Assembly: GCF_000214375.1 (NCBI RefSeq)
Contig: NC_015578.1
Coordinates: 3,100,001 to 3,164,000, forward strand
DNA: 64,000 nucleotides
DNA from: Treponema primitia ZAS-2
GTDB lineage: Bacteria > Spirochaetota > Spirochaetia > Treponematales > Breznakiellaceae
Reading direction: 5' to 3'
Shown: positions 1 through 8,819 of the stretch, in pieces
Numbering within the stretch: the first letter of the stretch is position 1
Layout: each line of letters begins with the position of its first letter
Notes under the pieces: model-generated
What the model saw: only the letters and a program-made list of their open reading frames with translations
Databases searched by the model: none
Told to the model about the DNA's origin: nothing
Position numbers and translations under genes: made by a program

Positions 1-79
1 TACTGATATTGTATTAACAATTGAGGGTGCCTCTGTATTCGCTCAGTCTTTAGCCTGCGCAAATGCTCTTTAAGCGGCA

Positions 80-109
80 AATCTCTAAAAACTGAAGTTT
101 TTAGAGATT
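80..109. terminator. Perfect 14-bp palindrome after neuB, possible terminator
   Basis: A 14-bp perfect inverted repeat (80-93 and 96-109, loop GA) lies just beyond the neuB stop at 112. The A/T-rich arms would give a strong RNA hairpin in either direction, so it may end neuB transcription. One arm plus flank (TTTTTAGAGATT then CCGCTTAA) recurs near 56,489-56,515, so it is also a dispersed repeat. Termination is inferred. Confidence 0.55.
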
Positions 110-111
110 CC

Positions 112-1221
112 CTATATCAGATCCTCAAACACTATCCCTTCCCCAGAGGGAATGAACCGGGTAGTTTTCCTGCCCACAAGCCGGCTTTCCCAGGATGGAT
201 GAAGACCTGGGCGGAGTATTTTTTCTGTTCTGAGAACCGCAAAATCCTCAGGAACCAGGGTTTCTCCGGCTTGTATATCCCGGTTAGCATGGACAGAACG
301 ATTGGTGCGCAGGTAATTGGCCCTTTCCGCCCTTGCCAAACGCTTAACTCCGTCACCCAGGACAGCCTCCACAGTATCTTCTCCCTGTTCCTGTTTCAGC
401 GCATCCAGGGTCGCTTCGGCTCCTAATACTGATACCCGGCGCACCGCCTGTACCATGCGTTTGAAGTCCTGCGGGGTCAAGGCTATGGGGTCGTCTAGGC
501 CGGAATCCTCCCGGGAAAGACAGAAATGCTTTTCTATCACCACTGCTCCCATAACTACCGCCAGGGAAGGAACCAATTCCGGGTCCAGGCTATGATCGCT
601 GACCCCCACGGGAACACCGAAAAGACTGCTAATGTTCCGCAATACACGGAGATTATAATCCCCCTCCGGTGCGGGATAAGCGGTAACACAGTGGAGGAGG
701 CAGGCCCGTTCCGGGGGAAATAGTTCCAGTGCGGTCTCAATATCCGACAGCCGAGAAACCCCGGTAGAAAGCAGCGCCGGAAGCCCGTAAGAGGCAAGTT
801 CAGTCAGCAGACCCGTATAGTTCAGTTCCGGAGAGGCAATTTTCAGCAGCCCGGGTTTAAGGCTCCATAGTTCACGGGCGCTCCTCATACCAAAGGGACT
901 TGCAAGAAACAGCAAGCCCCGGGATTCAACATAGCCCTTCAGATCTCTGTAAAAACTGATATCAACTTCAAGTTTCTTAAAGGTATCGTAGAGCCGCATC
1001 CTGCCGCCGGGAAGATCCACATCCCCGGTGTTTGGGTGGAGGATTTCATCGGCGTAGACTATCTGGAATTTTATACAATCCGCACCGGCATCCGCAGCAG
1101 CGTCGACCAATTCGCGGGCTTTTTCCGGGGAACCCCCGTGGGATGTCCCCAATTCAGCGATAACAAGCACGTTTTCAGAACCGTAGACAGTCCCGTTTAC
1201 TGTAAAAGTTTTATTGCCCAT
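112..1221 (-). CDS. neuB: NeuB/SpsE-family N-acetylneuraminate-type synthase with SAF domain
   Basis: This 369-residue protein matches the sialic acid synthase family, which condenses phosphoenolpyruvate with an N-acetylmannosamine-type sugar to make a nonulosonic acid. Family motifs are visible: IAELGTSHGG near residue 22, VGVSDHS near 205 and VIEKHF near 230. The C-terminal 65 or so residues (RSVHANRDIQAGETL onward) form the antifreeze-like SAF domain that caps the active site. The length is normal. No other sugar-biosynthesis gene is adjacent, so the exact product (sialic, legionaminic or pseudaminic acid) cannot be told. Such sugars usually decorate surface glycans or flagellins; that role is inferred. 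Confidence 0.88.
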   Translation of the reverse strand: MGNKTFTVNGTVYGSENVLVIAELGTSHGGSPEKARELVDAAADAGADCIKFQIVYADEILHPNTGDVDLPGGRMRLYDTFKKLEVDISFYRDLKGYVESRGLLFLASPFGMRSARELWSLKPGLLKIASPELNYTGLLTELASYGLPALLSTGVSRLSDIETALELFPPERACLLHCVTAYPAPEGDYNLRVLRNISSLFGVPVGVSDHSLDPELVPSLAVVMGAVVIEKHFCLSREDSGLDDPIALTPQDFKRMVQAVRRVSVLGAEATLDALKQEQGEDTVEAVLGDGVKRLARAERANYLRTNRSVHANRDIQAGETLVPEDFAVLRTEKILRPGLHPSWESRLVGRKTTRFIPSGEGIVFEDLI

Positions 1222-1299
1222 AGGGGGGATTATACGCGAATGGGGGCTTGTGTACTAGCAATTCTATTCTGTTATGATAAATCTATTGGGGTAGTGATC

Positions 1300-1418
1300 G
1301 GGGCGGGCGGGCAATTCCCCCGCTCCCTAACCTGTAGAATTCCCCTCCGTCAGCCCCTGCGGGTCTGCTACGGGGAAGAATTCCAGAGACGGGAGCGGGG
1401 GAATTGCCCGCCCGCCCC
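1300..1418. repeat. Large GC-rich inverted repeat, MITE-like
   Basis: Two perfect 28-bp arms (1300-1327 and 1391-1418), rich in G and C, flank a 63-bp centre. The centre has its own imperfect pairing (GAATTCCCC with GGGGAAGAATTC). The element fills most of the 280-bp gap between neuB and the htrA stop and contains no plausible gene. It could be a miniature mobile element or a bidirectional transcription barrier. Confidence 0.7.
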
Positions 1419-1501
1419 TGCCTCTATTCCGGTATATTTACCTTAAAACATTGCTGTACACAACGGGGTGGAATACCTGTTTCACCATAGCAGTACCGTT
1501 G

Positions 1502-3013
1502 CTATCGTTTATATTTTAATGTCTCCAAGGTATTTTCGCCCCGGACTACCTCGAACCAGAGTTCTTTGCCGGCCTTTTCACGGAGCAGTCGGTAGAAATC
1601 GGCCAGGTTACGGACCGTTTCGCCGTTAATACCAATGATGCGGTCCCCTCGCTGGAGGCCCACCACCGAAGCGGGGCTCTTATCAACTATCTGGACCGCC
1701 ACAATGCCCTGGATGTTTTTATCCAGATTAAAGGCGTTTCGGATAGTGTCGTTGATGGGGGCCGCCATAAGCCCGGGCCAGAGTTTGTTGTTCTCCGTTG
1801 CAGTTTCATTGTTCCGGGCTTCGATGCGGACCTTTATTTCCAGGGTAGCACCGGAGCGGAACACCGTGAAGGAGGCCTGTTCACCGGGCTTGAGATCCCC
1901 CACGGCCAGCATCAGGGGGTTAACTCCCCGCATTTCCCGGCCATTGATGTGGGTGATAAAGTCTCCGGGCTGTATGCCCCCCTTGTCCGCCGGTGAACCC
2001 AGGAACACCTGGGCGGCCAGGGCGCCCCGTTTTCCATCCAGGCCCAGGGCCTCTGTGGTTTCCTTGTCCGCTTCGGCAAGGGAAACTCCCAGCCAGCCGT
2101 AACTGACTTCGCCGGAATTGATAAAATCATCAATAGTACGTTTGGCGTTGTTGATGGGGATAGCAAAGCCAAGCCCCACGGAACCGCCAGAACTGTTGCT
2201 GGCTATCCAGGTATTAATCCCAATAACGTCACCACGGATATTCACCAGAGCGCCCCCGGAATTTCCCTGGTTAATGGAAGTGTCGGTCTGTATAAAGTCA
2301 TTGATGTTGCCCCCGGGACCGCCGGTGCGACCCACGGCGCTGACTATGCCCATGGTTACCGAGGACATAAAGCCCAGGGGATTGCCCACCGCAATGGCCC
2401 AGTCACCCACGCGAACCGCATCGGAATCACCCAGTACCGCTATGGGGAGGGTTTCTGAGGACTTAAAAGACACCAGGGCCAGATCCTTCCGTTCATCCTT
2501 CCCCACCAATTCTGCGGAAATTTCTTTGCCGTCATTGAGGGCTACCACAATTTCATTGGCAGCCTCCACCACATGGTTATTGGTCAACACATAGTAGGTA
2601 TCGCTTGAATGGCGGACTATGATCCCCGAACCTAGGCCCTGGGATCGATATTCCCGTTCCTGATTGCCGCCGTTGCCATCCCGAGGGCCAAAGAAAAATT
2701 CCCAGGGTATGCCGTTAAAATTGGGAGTCTGTTGCCGCCTGATGGAAACGGTCTTAATTTCCACCACCGAGGGTAGCACCTTGTCCGCTACGGATCGGAA
2801 GGCGGTCTGGAGCCCCTCGGCAATACGGAGGGCGTCCTCGGGGATCACCACATCGGAATAACCCGGATTCTCCTGGGCCTTAGCGGTCCTGGAAGAAACC
2901 GGAGTTGAACAGGAAAAGGAAAGAAACGCCAGGGAGAACCCGAAAATTGCCCCCAGGAGTACCAGATTAAAGAAAAAGAAATTTTTTGATGCCAAGCTCT
3001 TCGTAAAGTTCAT
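1502..3013 (-). CDS. htrA: HtrA/DegP-type periplasmic serine protease
   Basis: The 503-residue protein has the Do-protease layout: N-terminal membrane segment at about residues 12-33, trypsin-like domain, then two PDZ domains (about 300-390 and 410-500). The triad is visible as His147 (TNNHVVEA), Asp177 (RKDLAL) and Ser252 (QGNSGGAL). LSFSC at the end of the membrane segment (Cys35) could be a relaxed spirochaetal lipobox, giving a lipid-anchored protease rather than a soluble one. It would degrade or refold misfolded envelope proteins. It stands as a single transcription unit; a TATAAT-like box lies about 60 bp upstream. A second, more divergent trypsin-like protease is at 19.5-21.3 kb. Confidence 0.93.
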   Translation of the reverse strand: MNFTKSLASKNFFFFNLVLLGAIFGFSLAFLSFSCSTPVSSRTAKAQENPGYSDVVIPEDALRIAEGLQTAFRSVADKVLPSVVEIKTVSIRRQQTPNFNGIPWEFFFGPRDGNGGNQEREYRSQGLGSGIIVRHSSDTYYVLTNNHVVEAANEIVVALNDGKEISAELVGKDERKDLALVSFKSSETLPIAVLGDSDAVRVGDWAIAVGNPLGFMSSVTMGIVSAVGRTGGPGGNINDFIQTDTSINQGNSGGALVNIRGDVIGINTWIASNSSGGSVGLGFAIPINNAKRTIDDFINSGEVSYGWLGVSLAEADKETTEALGLDGKRGALAAQVFLGSPADKGGIQPGDFITHINGREMRGVNPLMLAVGDLKPGEQASFTVFRSGATLEIKVRIEARNNETATENNKLWPGLMAAPINDTIRNAFNLDKNIQGIVAVQIVDKSPASVVGLQRGDRIIGINGETVRNLADFYRLLREKAGKELWFEVVRGENTLETLKYKR

Positions 3014-3101
3014 GCCCTTTGACCCCTTCTATTGATTTTATAGAATTTAAAAATGCCGTAACTAAGTCTCTCTATATTATAATAGTTTTTCGATTTAATG
3101 G

Positions 3102-3896
3102 TTACAGTGCTTTTGGCTCATTGTCCCTTGGTGGGCCGGATCCTTCTTCGGTTAATATTTCGGTATGATCGCTGAAAATAGCCAAGGTATGCTCCCAGTG
3201 GGAGGAAAGTTTCCTGTCCGTTGTTACCACGGTCCAGCCGTCTTCCAGAATTTCCACATCCCCGGTTCCCTGGTTGATCATGGGCTCAATGGCTATCACC
3301 ATGCCCCCGCTCATCCGGGGATTGGCGCCGTGGGGGTAATTAGGCACCGAAGGGTCCTCGTGGAGGGCCAGCCCTACCCCGTGGCCGCAGAATTCCTTCA
3401 CCACCCCATAGCCCCTTTCCAGGGCATGGTCCTGCACAGCCCGGCCTATCTGGAGGAGCCGATCCCCGGCTTTGGCGGCGGCTATCCCCTTATAGAGGCA
3501 CTCCCGGGTGGCAATGTTCAGGGCGTGGGCGGCGGCACTGACCTTCCCCACTTCCACGGTGATGGCCTGGTCGCTGATAAAGCCCCCCAGGTCTATGCCG
3601 CAGTCCAGAGATACCAGGTCCCCATCGGCGATGCGCCGTTTGGAGGGAATGCCATGGATAACCTCGTGGTTGATGGAAATGCAGATAGCCGCCGGATAGG
3701 GGTTCTTCTTGGAGCCCTGGCCCAGGAAAATGGGCTTGCCCCCGGCTTTGGCAATCCAGTTTCGTACCCATTTGTCTATATCCAGGGTCATGACCCCGGC
3801 TTTTACCTGGGGCAGCAATTCCCTGTACATGGTGCTGAGGAGATGGCAGGATTCCCGGATCCCCGCAATTTGCCTTTCAGTTTTTAATCGTATCAT
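3102..3896 (-). CDS. map: Methionine aminopeptidase, type I
   Basis: This 264-residue enzyme removes N-terminal methionine from nascent proteins. The metal ligands are recognisable: two Asp eleven residues apart (LDCGIDLGGFISD), His in GHGVGLALHEDP, and Glu in AIEPMI and HWEHT. The catalytic His is in NHEVIHGIP. Length and motif order are typical of type Ia/Ib enzymes. It is the last gene of a minus-strand operon (atpD, usp, flavodoxin-like gene, J protein, map), starting 8 nt after the J-protein stop. Deformylase and formyltransferase, which act before Map on the same N-terminus, lie separately at 39-40.6 kb. Confidence 0.95.
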   Translation of the reverse strand: MIRLKTERQIAGIRESCHLLSTMYRELLPQVKAGVMTLDIDKWVRNWIAKAGGKPIFLGQGSKKNPYPAAICISINHEVIHGIPSKRRIADGDLVSLDCGIDLGGFISDQAITVEVGKVSAAAHALNIATRECLYKGIAAAKAGDRLLQIGRAVQDHALERGYGVVKEFCGHGVGLALHEDPSVPNYPHGANPRMSGGMVIAIEPMINQGTGDVEILEDGWTVVTTDRKLSSHWEHTLAIFSDHTEILTEEGSGPPRDNEPKAL

Positions 3897-3904
3897 AGTT
3901 GTTC

Positions 3905-4705
3905 CTATACATTCAGTTTCCGCCGCAGCTGCACCGCATTGGACAGGCCGGGGTCCCGCTTGAGGGCTTCCTTAAAAACACCCTGAGCGGAATTGAGGTC
4001 CCCCATACGGACCAGGGTTTCCGCCATGGAACGCAGCCACCGGGCCTCATCCTTAGGGGGAAAGCGCAGATCCAGCAGGGCGCCCATACAGTCCAGGTAG
4101 GTCTCGTTATCCACCGCAGTTCTCAGCCTGAGCCGGACCAGTTCCTTGAGGAAGGTTTCCACATCCGGCATAAAATGGCGGAAATAGGGCCGCCTACGCT
4201 CTTCCCGGACCAGCATCACCAGCAGGACAAAGCACTCATAGTAACGCTGGCGCTTTTCTAATTCCTCTGCCAGGATAAAGGCACAATCCATCCAGTCTTC
4301 CCGGTCCAGGTACTTTTCCAGGGGGAATTCCACCCCGCCCTGGGCTTCCCAGACCTTCAAGGCTTCCTCGTCCTCCCGATGGAGAAGTTCAAAGAAGATA
4401 AGCTTGGCTTGGGATTCGGGATCCTCCGGCTGTTCCCGGAGAAAGGTCCGGTAGTCAAAAACATACTTCCCCATAAAACGGCCGTAGATCCGGTCGTATT
4501 CGCTGCGCCGCTCCGGGTCCGAGAGGACTTCGTAGGCGCTGATAATCCGGCGCATCTCCGCCGAGGCCCATTCCCCCGCAATGTCCGGGTGCAGCTGTTT
4601 AGCCTTTTCCCGGAAGGCTTTTTTTACATCCTGGGTTGAAGCGCCCTGTTGTATGCCTAGCCGGGAGTAGTAATTATCCAATTCGCTTCCCCAAAGCCTC
4701 CGCAT
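3905..4705 (-). CDS. J-domain protein with TPR-like C-terminus
   Basis: The first 75 or so residues form a J domain (DNYYSRLGIQ, then KQLHPDIAGEW with the HPD motif, then VLSDPERRSEYD), which stimulates a DnaK-type ATPase. There is no G/F region or zinc-finger domain, so this is a class III J protein rather than DnaJ itself. The C-terminal half is acidic and helical and ends in a TPR-like stretch (GDLNSAQGVFKEALKRDP). The ATG at 4705 overlaps the upstream gene by 32 nt. A TTG at 4681, directly before DNYYSRLG and preceded by GGGGAAG, is a credible alternative start. The client is unknown; co-transcription with map hints at handling nascent proteins. Confidence 0.85.
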   Translation of the reverse strand: MRRLWGSELDNYYSRLGIQQGASTQDVKKAFREKAKQLHPDIAGEWASAEMRRIISAYEVLSDPERRSEYDRIYGRFMGKYVFDYRTFLREQPEDPESQAKLIFFELLHREDEEALKVWEAQGGVEFPLEKYLDREDWMDCAFILAEELEKRQRYYECFVLLVMLVREERRRPYFRHFMPDVETFLKELVRLRLRTAVDNETYLDCMGALLDLRFPPKDEARWLRSMAETLVRMGDLNSAQGVFKEALKRDPGLSNAVQLRRKLNV

Positions 4706-5075
4706 GGGCGGCGGAAAGGATAACTTCGCTCCAGTTAATGTACATTCCCTCTTTTTCCATGGCCCGCATCAGGTTCACCATGGCTTTTACGGTGAAAGGG
4801 CTGGTTTTCCTGAGAAAAGCGGCACTCTTTTTCCCCGTCAGGTTGCCTGAAGCAAGGATTTTGGGGAGCGCATCGGGCATTTTACCGCCGAAAAGGGAGG
4901 CCGCCTCGGCGATAACCGCAATATACTCGTAACCCGGCAGCCTGAACCCATCGCCGGTCCAGGCATCCAGGATATCAACCCGGTGCCCGGCGGATTCCAT
5001 ACCCTTAGCCAGGGCGTTTACATAATCCGGGACACCCCTTCTTGAGGCGGGCACACTTACCAGGGCAATTCTCAT
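4674..5075 (-). CDS. Conserved hypothetical, flavodoxin-like
   Basis: This 133-residue protein starts with a beta-strand and loop (MRIALVSVPASRRGVPDYVN) and has an alpha/beta pattern like a short flavodoxin or glycosyltransferase N-terminal fold. The usual flavodoxin T/S-x-T-x-N-T phosphate loop is not present in classic form, so FMN binding is doubtful. It sits in the atpD-usp-J protein-map operon, 24 nt after the stress protein, and overlaps the J-protein start. I do not recognise a function. Confidence 0.6.
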   Translation of the reverse strand: MRIALVSVPASRRGVPDYVNALAKGMESAGHRVDILDAWTGDGFRLPGYEYIAVIAEAASLFGGKMPDALPKILASGNLTGKKSAAFLRKTSPFTVKAMVNLMRAMEKEGMYINWSEVILSAAHAEALGKRIG

Positions 5076-5099
5076 TTTTACCTCAATTAAACAAGATGG

Positions 5100-5585
5100 T
5101 CAGGCCTGCTTATAGAGCTGATCCACCAGGGGTTCTTTCACGATCAATACGGAACACTTTGAGCCGACCATAATTTCTCGATGGGAATGGGAAATTATGT
5201 CCCGGGGACTCCGTTCCTTTTCCCAGCCCCCCAATATGATAAGATCCGCCTTTTTTTCATCCGCTGCGGTGAGTATCTCCGTATAGATCGCCCCCTTGCG
5301 GATATCCCGCTCGGCCTTAACCCCCTTAGCCCGGGCCAGTTCTTCCACAAAGGAAAGGTACCGTTCCCCGTTAGCGGTCAAGCTCCGTTCATAATCCAGG
5401 CTCTCTTCCTGGATAAAGATCTTGCTCAGGGTGAGCTGCCGGATAGTGGCGGTATCCACCACATACACTGCACAGAGATGGCACCGATATTGCTTGGCCA
5501 TAATGATTGCATATTTCGCCGCCAGTATGGAAGCATCAGAGCCTGAAACTGCGACAACTAAATTGGAGAAGAGTGGCTTTATCAT
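5100..5585 (-). CDS. Universal stress protein, UspA family
   Basis: The 161-residue protein fits the UspA fold: N-terminal strand LVVAVSGSDAS, central helices, and a C-terminal nucleotide-loop region LIILGGWEKERSPRDIISHSHREIMVGSKCSVLIVK. The ATP-binding form has G-2x-G-9x-G(S/T); here GGWEKE...GSKCSVLIVK is a partial match, so nucleotide binding is uncertain. It overlaps the 3' end of atpD by 4 nt, so the two are translationally coupled. Confidence 0.85.
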   Translation of the reverse strand: MIKPLFSNLVVAVSGSDASILAAKYAIIMAKQYRCHLCAVYVVDTATIRQLTLSKIFIQEESLDYERSLTANGERYLSFVEELARAKGVKAERDIRKGAIYTEILTAADEKKADLIILGGWEKERSPRDIISHSHREIMVGSKCSVLIVKEPLVDQLYKQA

Positions 5586-6214
5586 GCGTTGCTCCCAGAA
5601 ACCCCTTTCTTTTTTAATAGCTTGCTGGTGAAAAAGGCATCCCGGTCCTTTTCTTCAAGCGCTGCTTCAATGTAAACCTTTGTGTCCCGCGCCGTGGGGA
5701 TCACCATCTTTTCCAGGGCGTTAACCCTGCGCTGAGTCTTCCGAACCTCCCGGGCCAGACGCCAGGCTATGGTCCTGACCGCCGCAAGTTCCGTAAGTAT
5801 CTTCAGCAATTTAAAGAATTCTAACACGGTTTCATCACATTCTGCAAATGAATTCGCCGGGGAATACTTCAATTCTACCTCCGGAAGCCGTACTTCCAGG
5901 CTGGGCAGGGTCATCCCCGCCACGGCAACCCGTTTTTCCCGGAGATCGAAGCTGTACTTGATGTTCCGGGATAGCCGATCCGCCCGTTCCCGGCCCACCA
6001 CGATGAGCATCCGTTTCAAACAGGGGTAGGCAGTCTCCACGCCTTGGTCCAAATCCCGCTCCAGGAGCTTAACCTGCTCCACCTTCCGCATAAGCTCCAT
6101 GACCAGGATCTCCCGCTTCTGTTCCAGAAGGTCGTAACCCTCCTTAGCAGTGACGAGCCGTTCTTTGACCCGCATGAGGTTGCTTTTAGTGGGGGCTATC
6201 TGTTCCCGGGCCAT
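5582..6214 (-). CDS. atpD: V/A-type ATP synthase subunit D
   Basis: The sequence from MAREQIAPTKSNLMRV is characteristic of subunit D, the central-stalk rotor of bacterial V/A-type ATPases. It is 210 residues long and mostly long helices, with a stalk-like coiled coil at both ends (KERLVTAKEGYDLLEQKREIL; AREVRKTQRRVNALEKMVIP). An upstream TTG in frame (6232) would add six residues, but homologues start at the chosen ATG. D usually follows B in this operon type, yet the B, A, E and F genes here are 54 kb away at the other end of the window. D instead heads an operon with usp, a flavodoxin-like gene, a J-protein gene and map. Confidence 0.9.
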   Translation of the reverse strand: MAREQIAPTKSNLMRVKERLVTAKEGYDLLEQKREILVMELMRKVEQVKLLERDLDQGVETAYPCLKRMLIVVGRERADRLSRNIKYSFDLREKRVAVAGMTLPSLEVRLPEVELKYSPANSFAECDETVLEFFKLLKILTELAAVRTIAWRLAREVRKTQRRVNALEKMVIPTARDTKVYIEAALEEKDRDAFFTSKLLKKKGVSGSNA

Positions 6215-6328
6215 ACTTTTACCATATATCAATTTATACTAAAAAAAGTGGATTTTAACAATGGGGAAAACAGAAAAATTGAGCTTGAGGTATTTTCCTG
6301 CCGGATAAGCTGGGGCTGTTTTTCCGGT

Positions 6329-7207
6329 TTAGTCCCTGGGCCGGGTATAGAACCTGCCATTGAGCTGTTCGGTCCTGATCACGTTGATAAAGACCCCGGG
6401 ATCGATCTTCTCAATGGCGGTGACCAGGGCTGCGGTCTCATGGGCAGACACCACCGAATAGAGCAGGGTCCGCTCGGCCTTGTCAAAGTAGCCGAAGCCC
6501 TTAAAGGAAGTGGCGGCGTGGTTGGTCTTTTCCTTAATCACCGTGTACACCTCGTCAGGCTTATTTGTGATGATCAGCAGGGTCTTCTGCTGGTAGCCGT
6601 GGTACAGAGAGCTTAAGCCCATGGTGGTGGTAAACTGGAAAATCACCGAGTACAGGGCCTTATCCAGGCTGAACAAATAAGCAGCCACCGCCAGAATAAC
6701 GCAGTTTCCCGCAAAAATGAAGTTCCAGCTTTCCTTATGGTACTTTTCGGAAATGAATATGGCGATAAAATCCGTACCCCCGCTGGTGGCGTCCGCGTAC
6801 AGACAGAGGCTTATCCCTACGGCGTTGAGTATGCCCCCAAAGACCGCCGAAAGCAGGATGTCGTGGAGCTGCAAAAAATCGATAAACATACTGGGCATCC
6901 AGTCAGTCAGGACACCGCTAACCACAATCACCAGAAGCGAATAGAGGGTAAACTTCTTCCCGATATACTTAAAGCAGATAGCCGCCGGAATCGAGTTCAG
7001 GACAAAGTAGATAATGCTGAAGGGAAGCTGAATATTTCCATAGCGGAGGGCGATCTGCTGGAAAAGGATAGTAAGCCCTGTAAAGCCCCCGGGAAGCAAC
7101 CCCCCGGCATGGACAAAAGTATTGATATTGAAGGCCATGAGAAAGGAACCCAAAAGCAGGAGGGAAACCCGCTTTACCGTATATACGGCAGATGAACCAG
7201 TTATCAT
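6329..7207 (-). CDS. YitT-family membrane protein (DUF2179 C-terminus)
   Basis: This 292-residue protein has five or six membrane helices in the first 190 residues (for example LLLLGSFLMAFNINTFVHAG, FSIIYFVLNSIPAAICF). A soluble DUF2179 domain follows at about 215-290 (TLLYSVVSAHETAALVTAIEKIDPGVFINV). The family motif around GGTDFIAIFIS is present. The transported substrate is unknown for most members. It lies 72 bp downstream of the NapH-like gene on the same strand and may be co-transcribed with it. Confidence 0.88.
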   Translation of the reverse strand: MITGSSAVYTVKRVSLLLLGSFLMAFNINTFVHAGGLLPGGFTGLTILFQQIALRYGNIQLPFSIIYFVLNSIPAAICFKYIGKKFTLYSLLVIVVSGVLTDWMPSMFIDFLQLHDILLSAVFGGILNAVGISLCLYADATSGGTDFIAIFISEKYHKESWNFIFAGNCVILAVAAYLFSLDKALYSVIFQFTTTMGLSSLYHGYQQKTLLIITNKPDEVYTVIKEKTNHAATSFKGFGYFDKAERTLLYSVVSAHETAALVTAIEKIDPGVFINVIRTEQLNGRFYTRPRD

Positions 7208-7279
7208 ACCTCTATGCTAACTGGAGAAGCGCCGCTTTTGCAAGGGTCCGGAAAATTTAAGTCAATCTACAGGCACATT

Positions 7280-7846
7280 CTATTGTTTCCCTTTTTTATC
7301 CAACAGGCCCCGCAGGTTCCCGGTAGTAAAGCCCATGGGGCAAACCGTACACCAGGCTCGGGGACTGAAAAGGATGCCAAAAATAAAGGCCAGGACCGTG
7401 GCAATCTCCATAAAAACCAGGACCGTATTGCCCAGAAAGGCTACTCCCCGGGGAATGGAATAAATGATCAGGGTAATAAAGCTGCCCATCATGAGGCCCC
7501 AGAGCGCCCAGCGGAAAGCGGTTTTCTTCATAAATGCAGGCTTGGGCAAATGCAGGGAGATACGCCGGGTAAAGACCTTAATAAAGGAACCCCGAGGACA
7601 GATCCGGGCGCAGTGCATCTTCCCCCGGCCGGAAAGGGCGATACCGATGGGGGTGAACATGCAGACAAAGCCGTAGAGGCCGAAGGGTTTCCAGATATTG
7701 GCGATGGTTATCCAGACTATGGTGATGATCCAGGACCAGCCCTGAAGGCTGGGTATCCAGGGTTGATGGTATTTACGGATACGGGGACTTGTTTGGGGCG
7801 CCTGGGCGGGGGGAACCGGGAGATTAGCTAAGGTCTGATCGCTCAT
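7280..7846 (-). CDS. NapH/CcoG-like 4Fe-4S membrane protein
   Basis: The 188-residue protein has four predicted membrane helices and two cysteine motifs: CARICPRG (Cys79, Cys83) and CTVCPMG (Cys166, Cys169). These are the polyferredoxin-type membrane-edge clusters of NapH/NosR/CcoG relatives, but no full ferredoxin 2x[4Fe-4S] domain follows. It is therefore a short, membrane-only member that may pass electrons between quinones and a partner that is not encoded here. A sigma70-like promoter precedes it (TTGCCA-N17-TATTAT). Confidence 0.78.
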   Translation of the reverse strand: MSDQTLANLPVPPAQAPQTSPRIRKYHQPWIPSLQGWSWIITIVWITIANIWKPFGLYGFVCMFTPIGIALSGRGKMHCARICPRGSFIKVFTRRISLHLPKPAFMKKTAFRWALWGLMMGSFITLIIYSIPRGVAFLGNTVLVFMEIATVLAFIFGILFSPRAWCTVCPMGFTTGNLRGLLDKKGKQ

Positions 7847-7882
7847 AAATTTTTCCTATTAAGTACGTGGTTTTAATATGAT

Positions 7883-7911
7883 ATAATAGGGTAATCGGAG
7901 GATTTTGGCAA
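7883..7911 (-). promoter_or_regulatory. Sigma70-type promoter for the NapH-like gene
   Basis: On the minus strand TTGCCA (7911-7906) is followed after 17 bp by TATTAT (7888-7883). Spacing is optimal and the box lies about 37 bp before the start codon at 7846. It is the only good promoter seen for the NapH-like/YitT pair. Confidence 0.55.
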
Positions 7912-7982
7912 GGGGGAAAGCTGTATGGCCTGTATTTAGTCCTCGCCCAATACACTCCGCTGTTTTTCCACTGGGTACCCCT

Positions 7983-8819
7983 TCATTTCGTCCACACCGA
8001 TTTCCCCAGCAATTCCGCCAGCCGCCTGTCCAGATCGTCGCAGGCTTTCCGGTGTTCTTGTATCTGTTCGACCAGCTCCCCTGCCCGCTCCCGAAGTTTT
8101 TCCCCATCATCCAGAAGCGCTTTTTTATTACAGGGGTAGGAATTTTTGATATCCCCAACCGTCTTCTGCAGCGATTCTACCCGGGCCAGCAGTTTTTCTT
8201 TCGTGGCTGCCAGTTTTACCATGCTGCCCACCGGCTCGTCCACAAGTTCCTTATACCCTTCAGCCTGGACACTGAGCTCCCGCAAAGTGTCCAGGGCGGC
8301 GTTTTTATAGGCCGTAATGGAGGCGGATAACAGTTTTTCTATTTTTTCGTTCTGAACAGGATTCAGGTCCGGGTGTAGTTTTTTTATCAGCCCCGAGTAC
8401 AGCAGGTTCAGCTCCGCCTCCTCCCTGTCCGAAAGCACAGTCCCGGCGAAGCGGCGCTCCAGGGCTGCATTCATGCGGCTCATTGACGCGGAGAGCTTTT
8501 CGTTCTGCCCGTTAAATTCACCGATCAACTGGGCTTCTATCTGGGAAAGGGCAAAAACATCCCGGGAATTGATCCTGCCCTGGATCAGCTCCTCTTTCCG
8601 CTTCAGCCGCAGCTCTTTGTACTGAAACTCCAGGGCCTTATGCTCCAGGGACCCGATGGCGCTCACGTATTCAGCTTCAACTTTTTTGCGGATATGAAAT
8701 TCCAGCTCATGGTGTTCCAGGAGCAGGGCGGCCAGGCTTTGTCTCAAATCCCGTATTTCCTGCCTGGGTTTTTCATATTCCGGATAACGGCTCTGTTCCG
8801 GCATGGTTTCCTCGTTCAT
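7983..8819 (-). CDS. Coiled-coil protein with a degenerate J-like HPD motif
   Basis: This 278-residue protein is mainly long charged helices, with likely coiled coils at about 15-130 and 195-275. In the middle, residues 138-180 (LLYSGLIKKLHPDLNP, HPD at 149-151, then helix EKIEKLLSASITAYKNAALDTLREL) resemble helices II-III of a J domain. A possible role as an Hsp70 co-chaperone scaffold is an inference. Its start overlaps the end of the ogg gene by 4 nt (ATGA), so the two are translationally coupled. I do not recognise an orthologous family. Confidence 0.6.
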   Translation of the reverse strand: MNEETMPEQSRYPEYEKPRQEIRDLRQSLAALLLEHHELEFHIRKKVEAEYVSAIGSLEHKALEFQYKELRLKRKEELIQGRINSRDVFALSQIEAQLIGEFNGQNEKLSASMSRMNAALERRFAGTVLSDREEAELNLLYSGLIKKLHPDLNPVQNEKIEKLLSASITAYKNAALDTLRELSVQAEGYKELVDEPVGSMVKLAATKEKLLARVESLQKTVGDIKNSYPCNKKALLDDGEKLRERAGELVEQIQEHRKACDDLDRRLAELLGKSVWTK

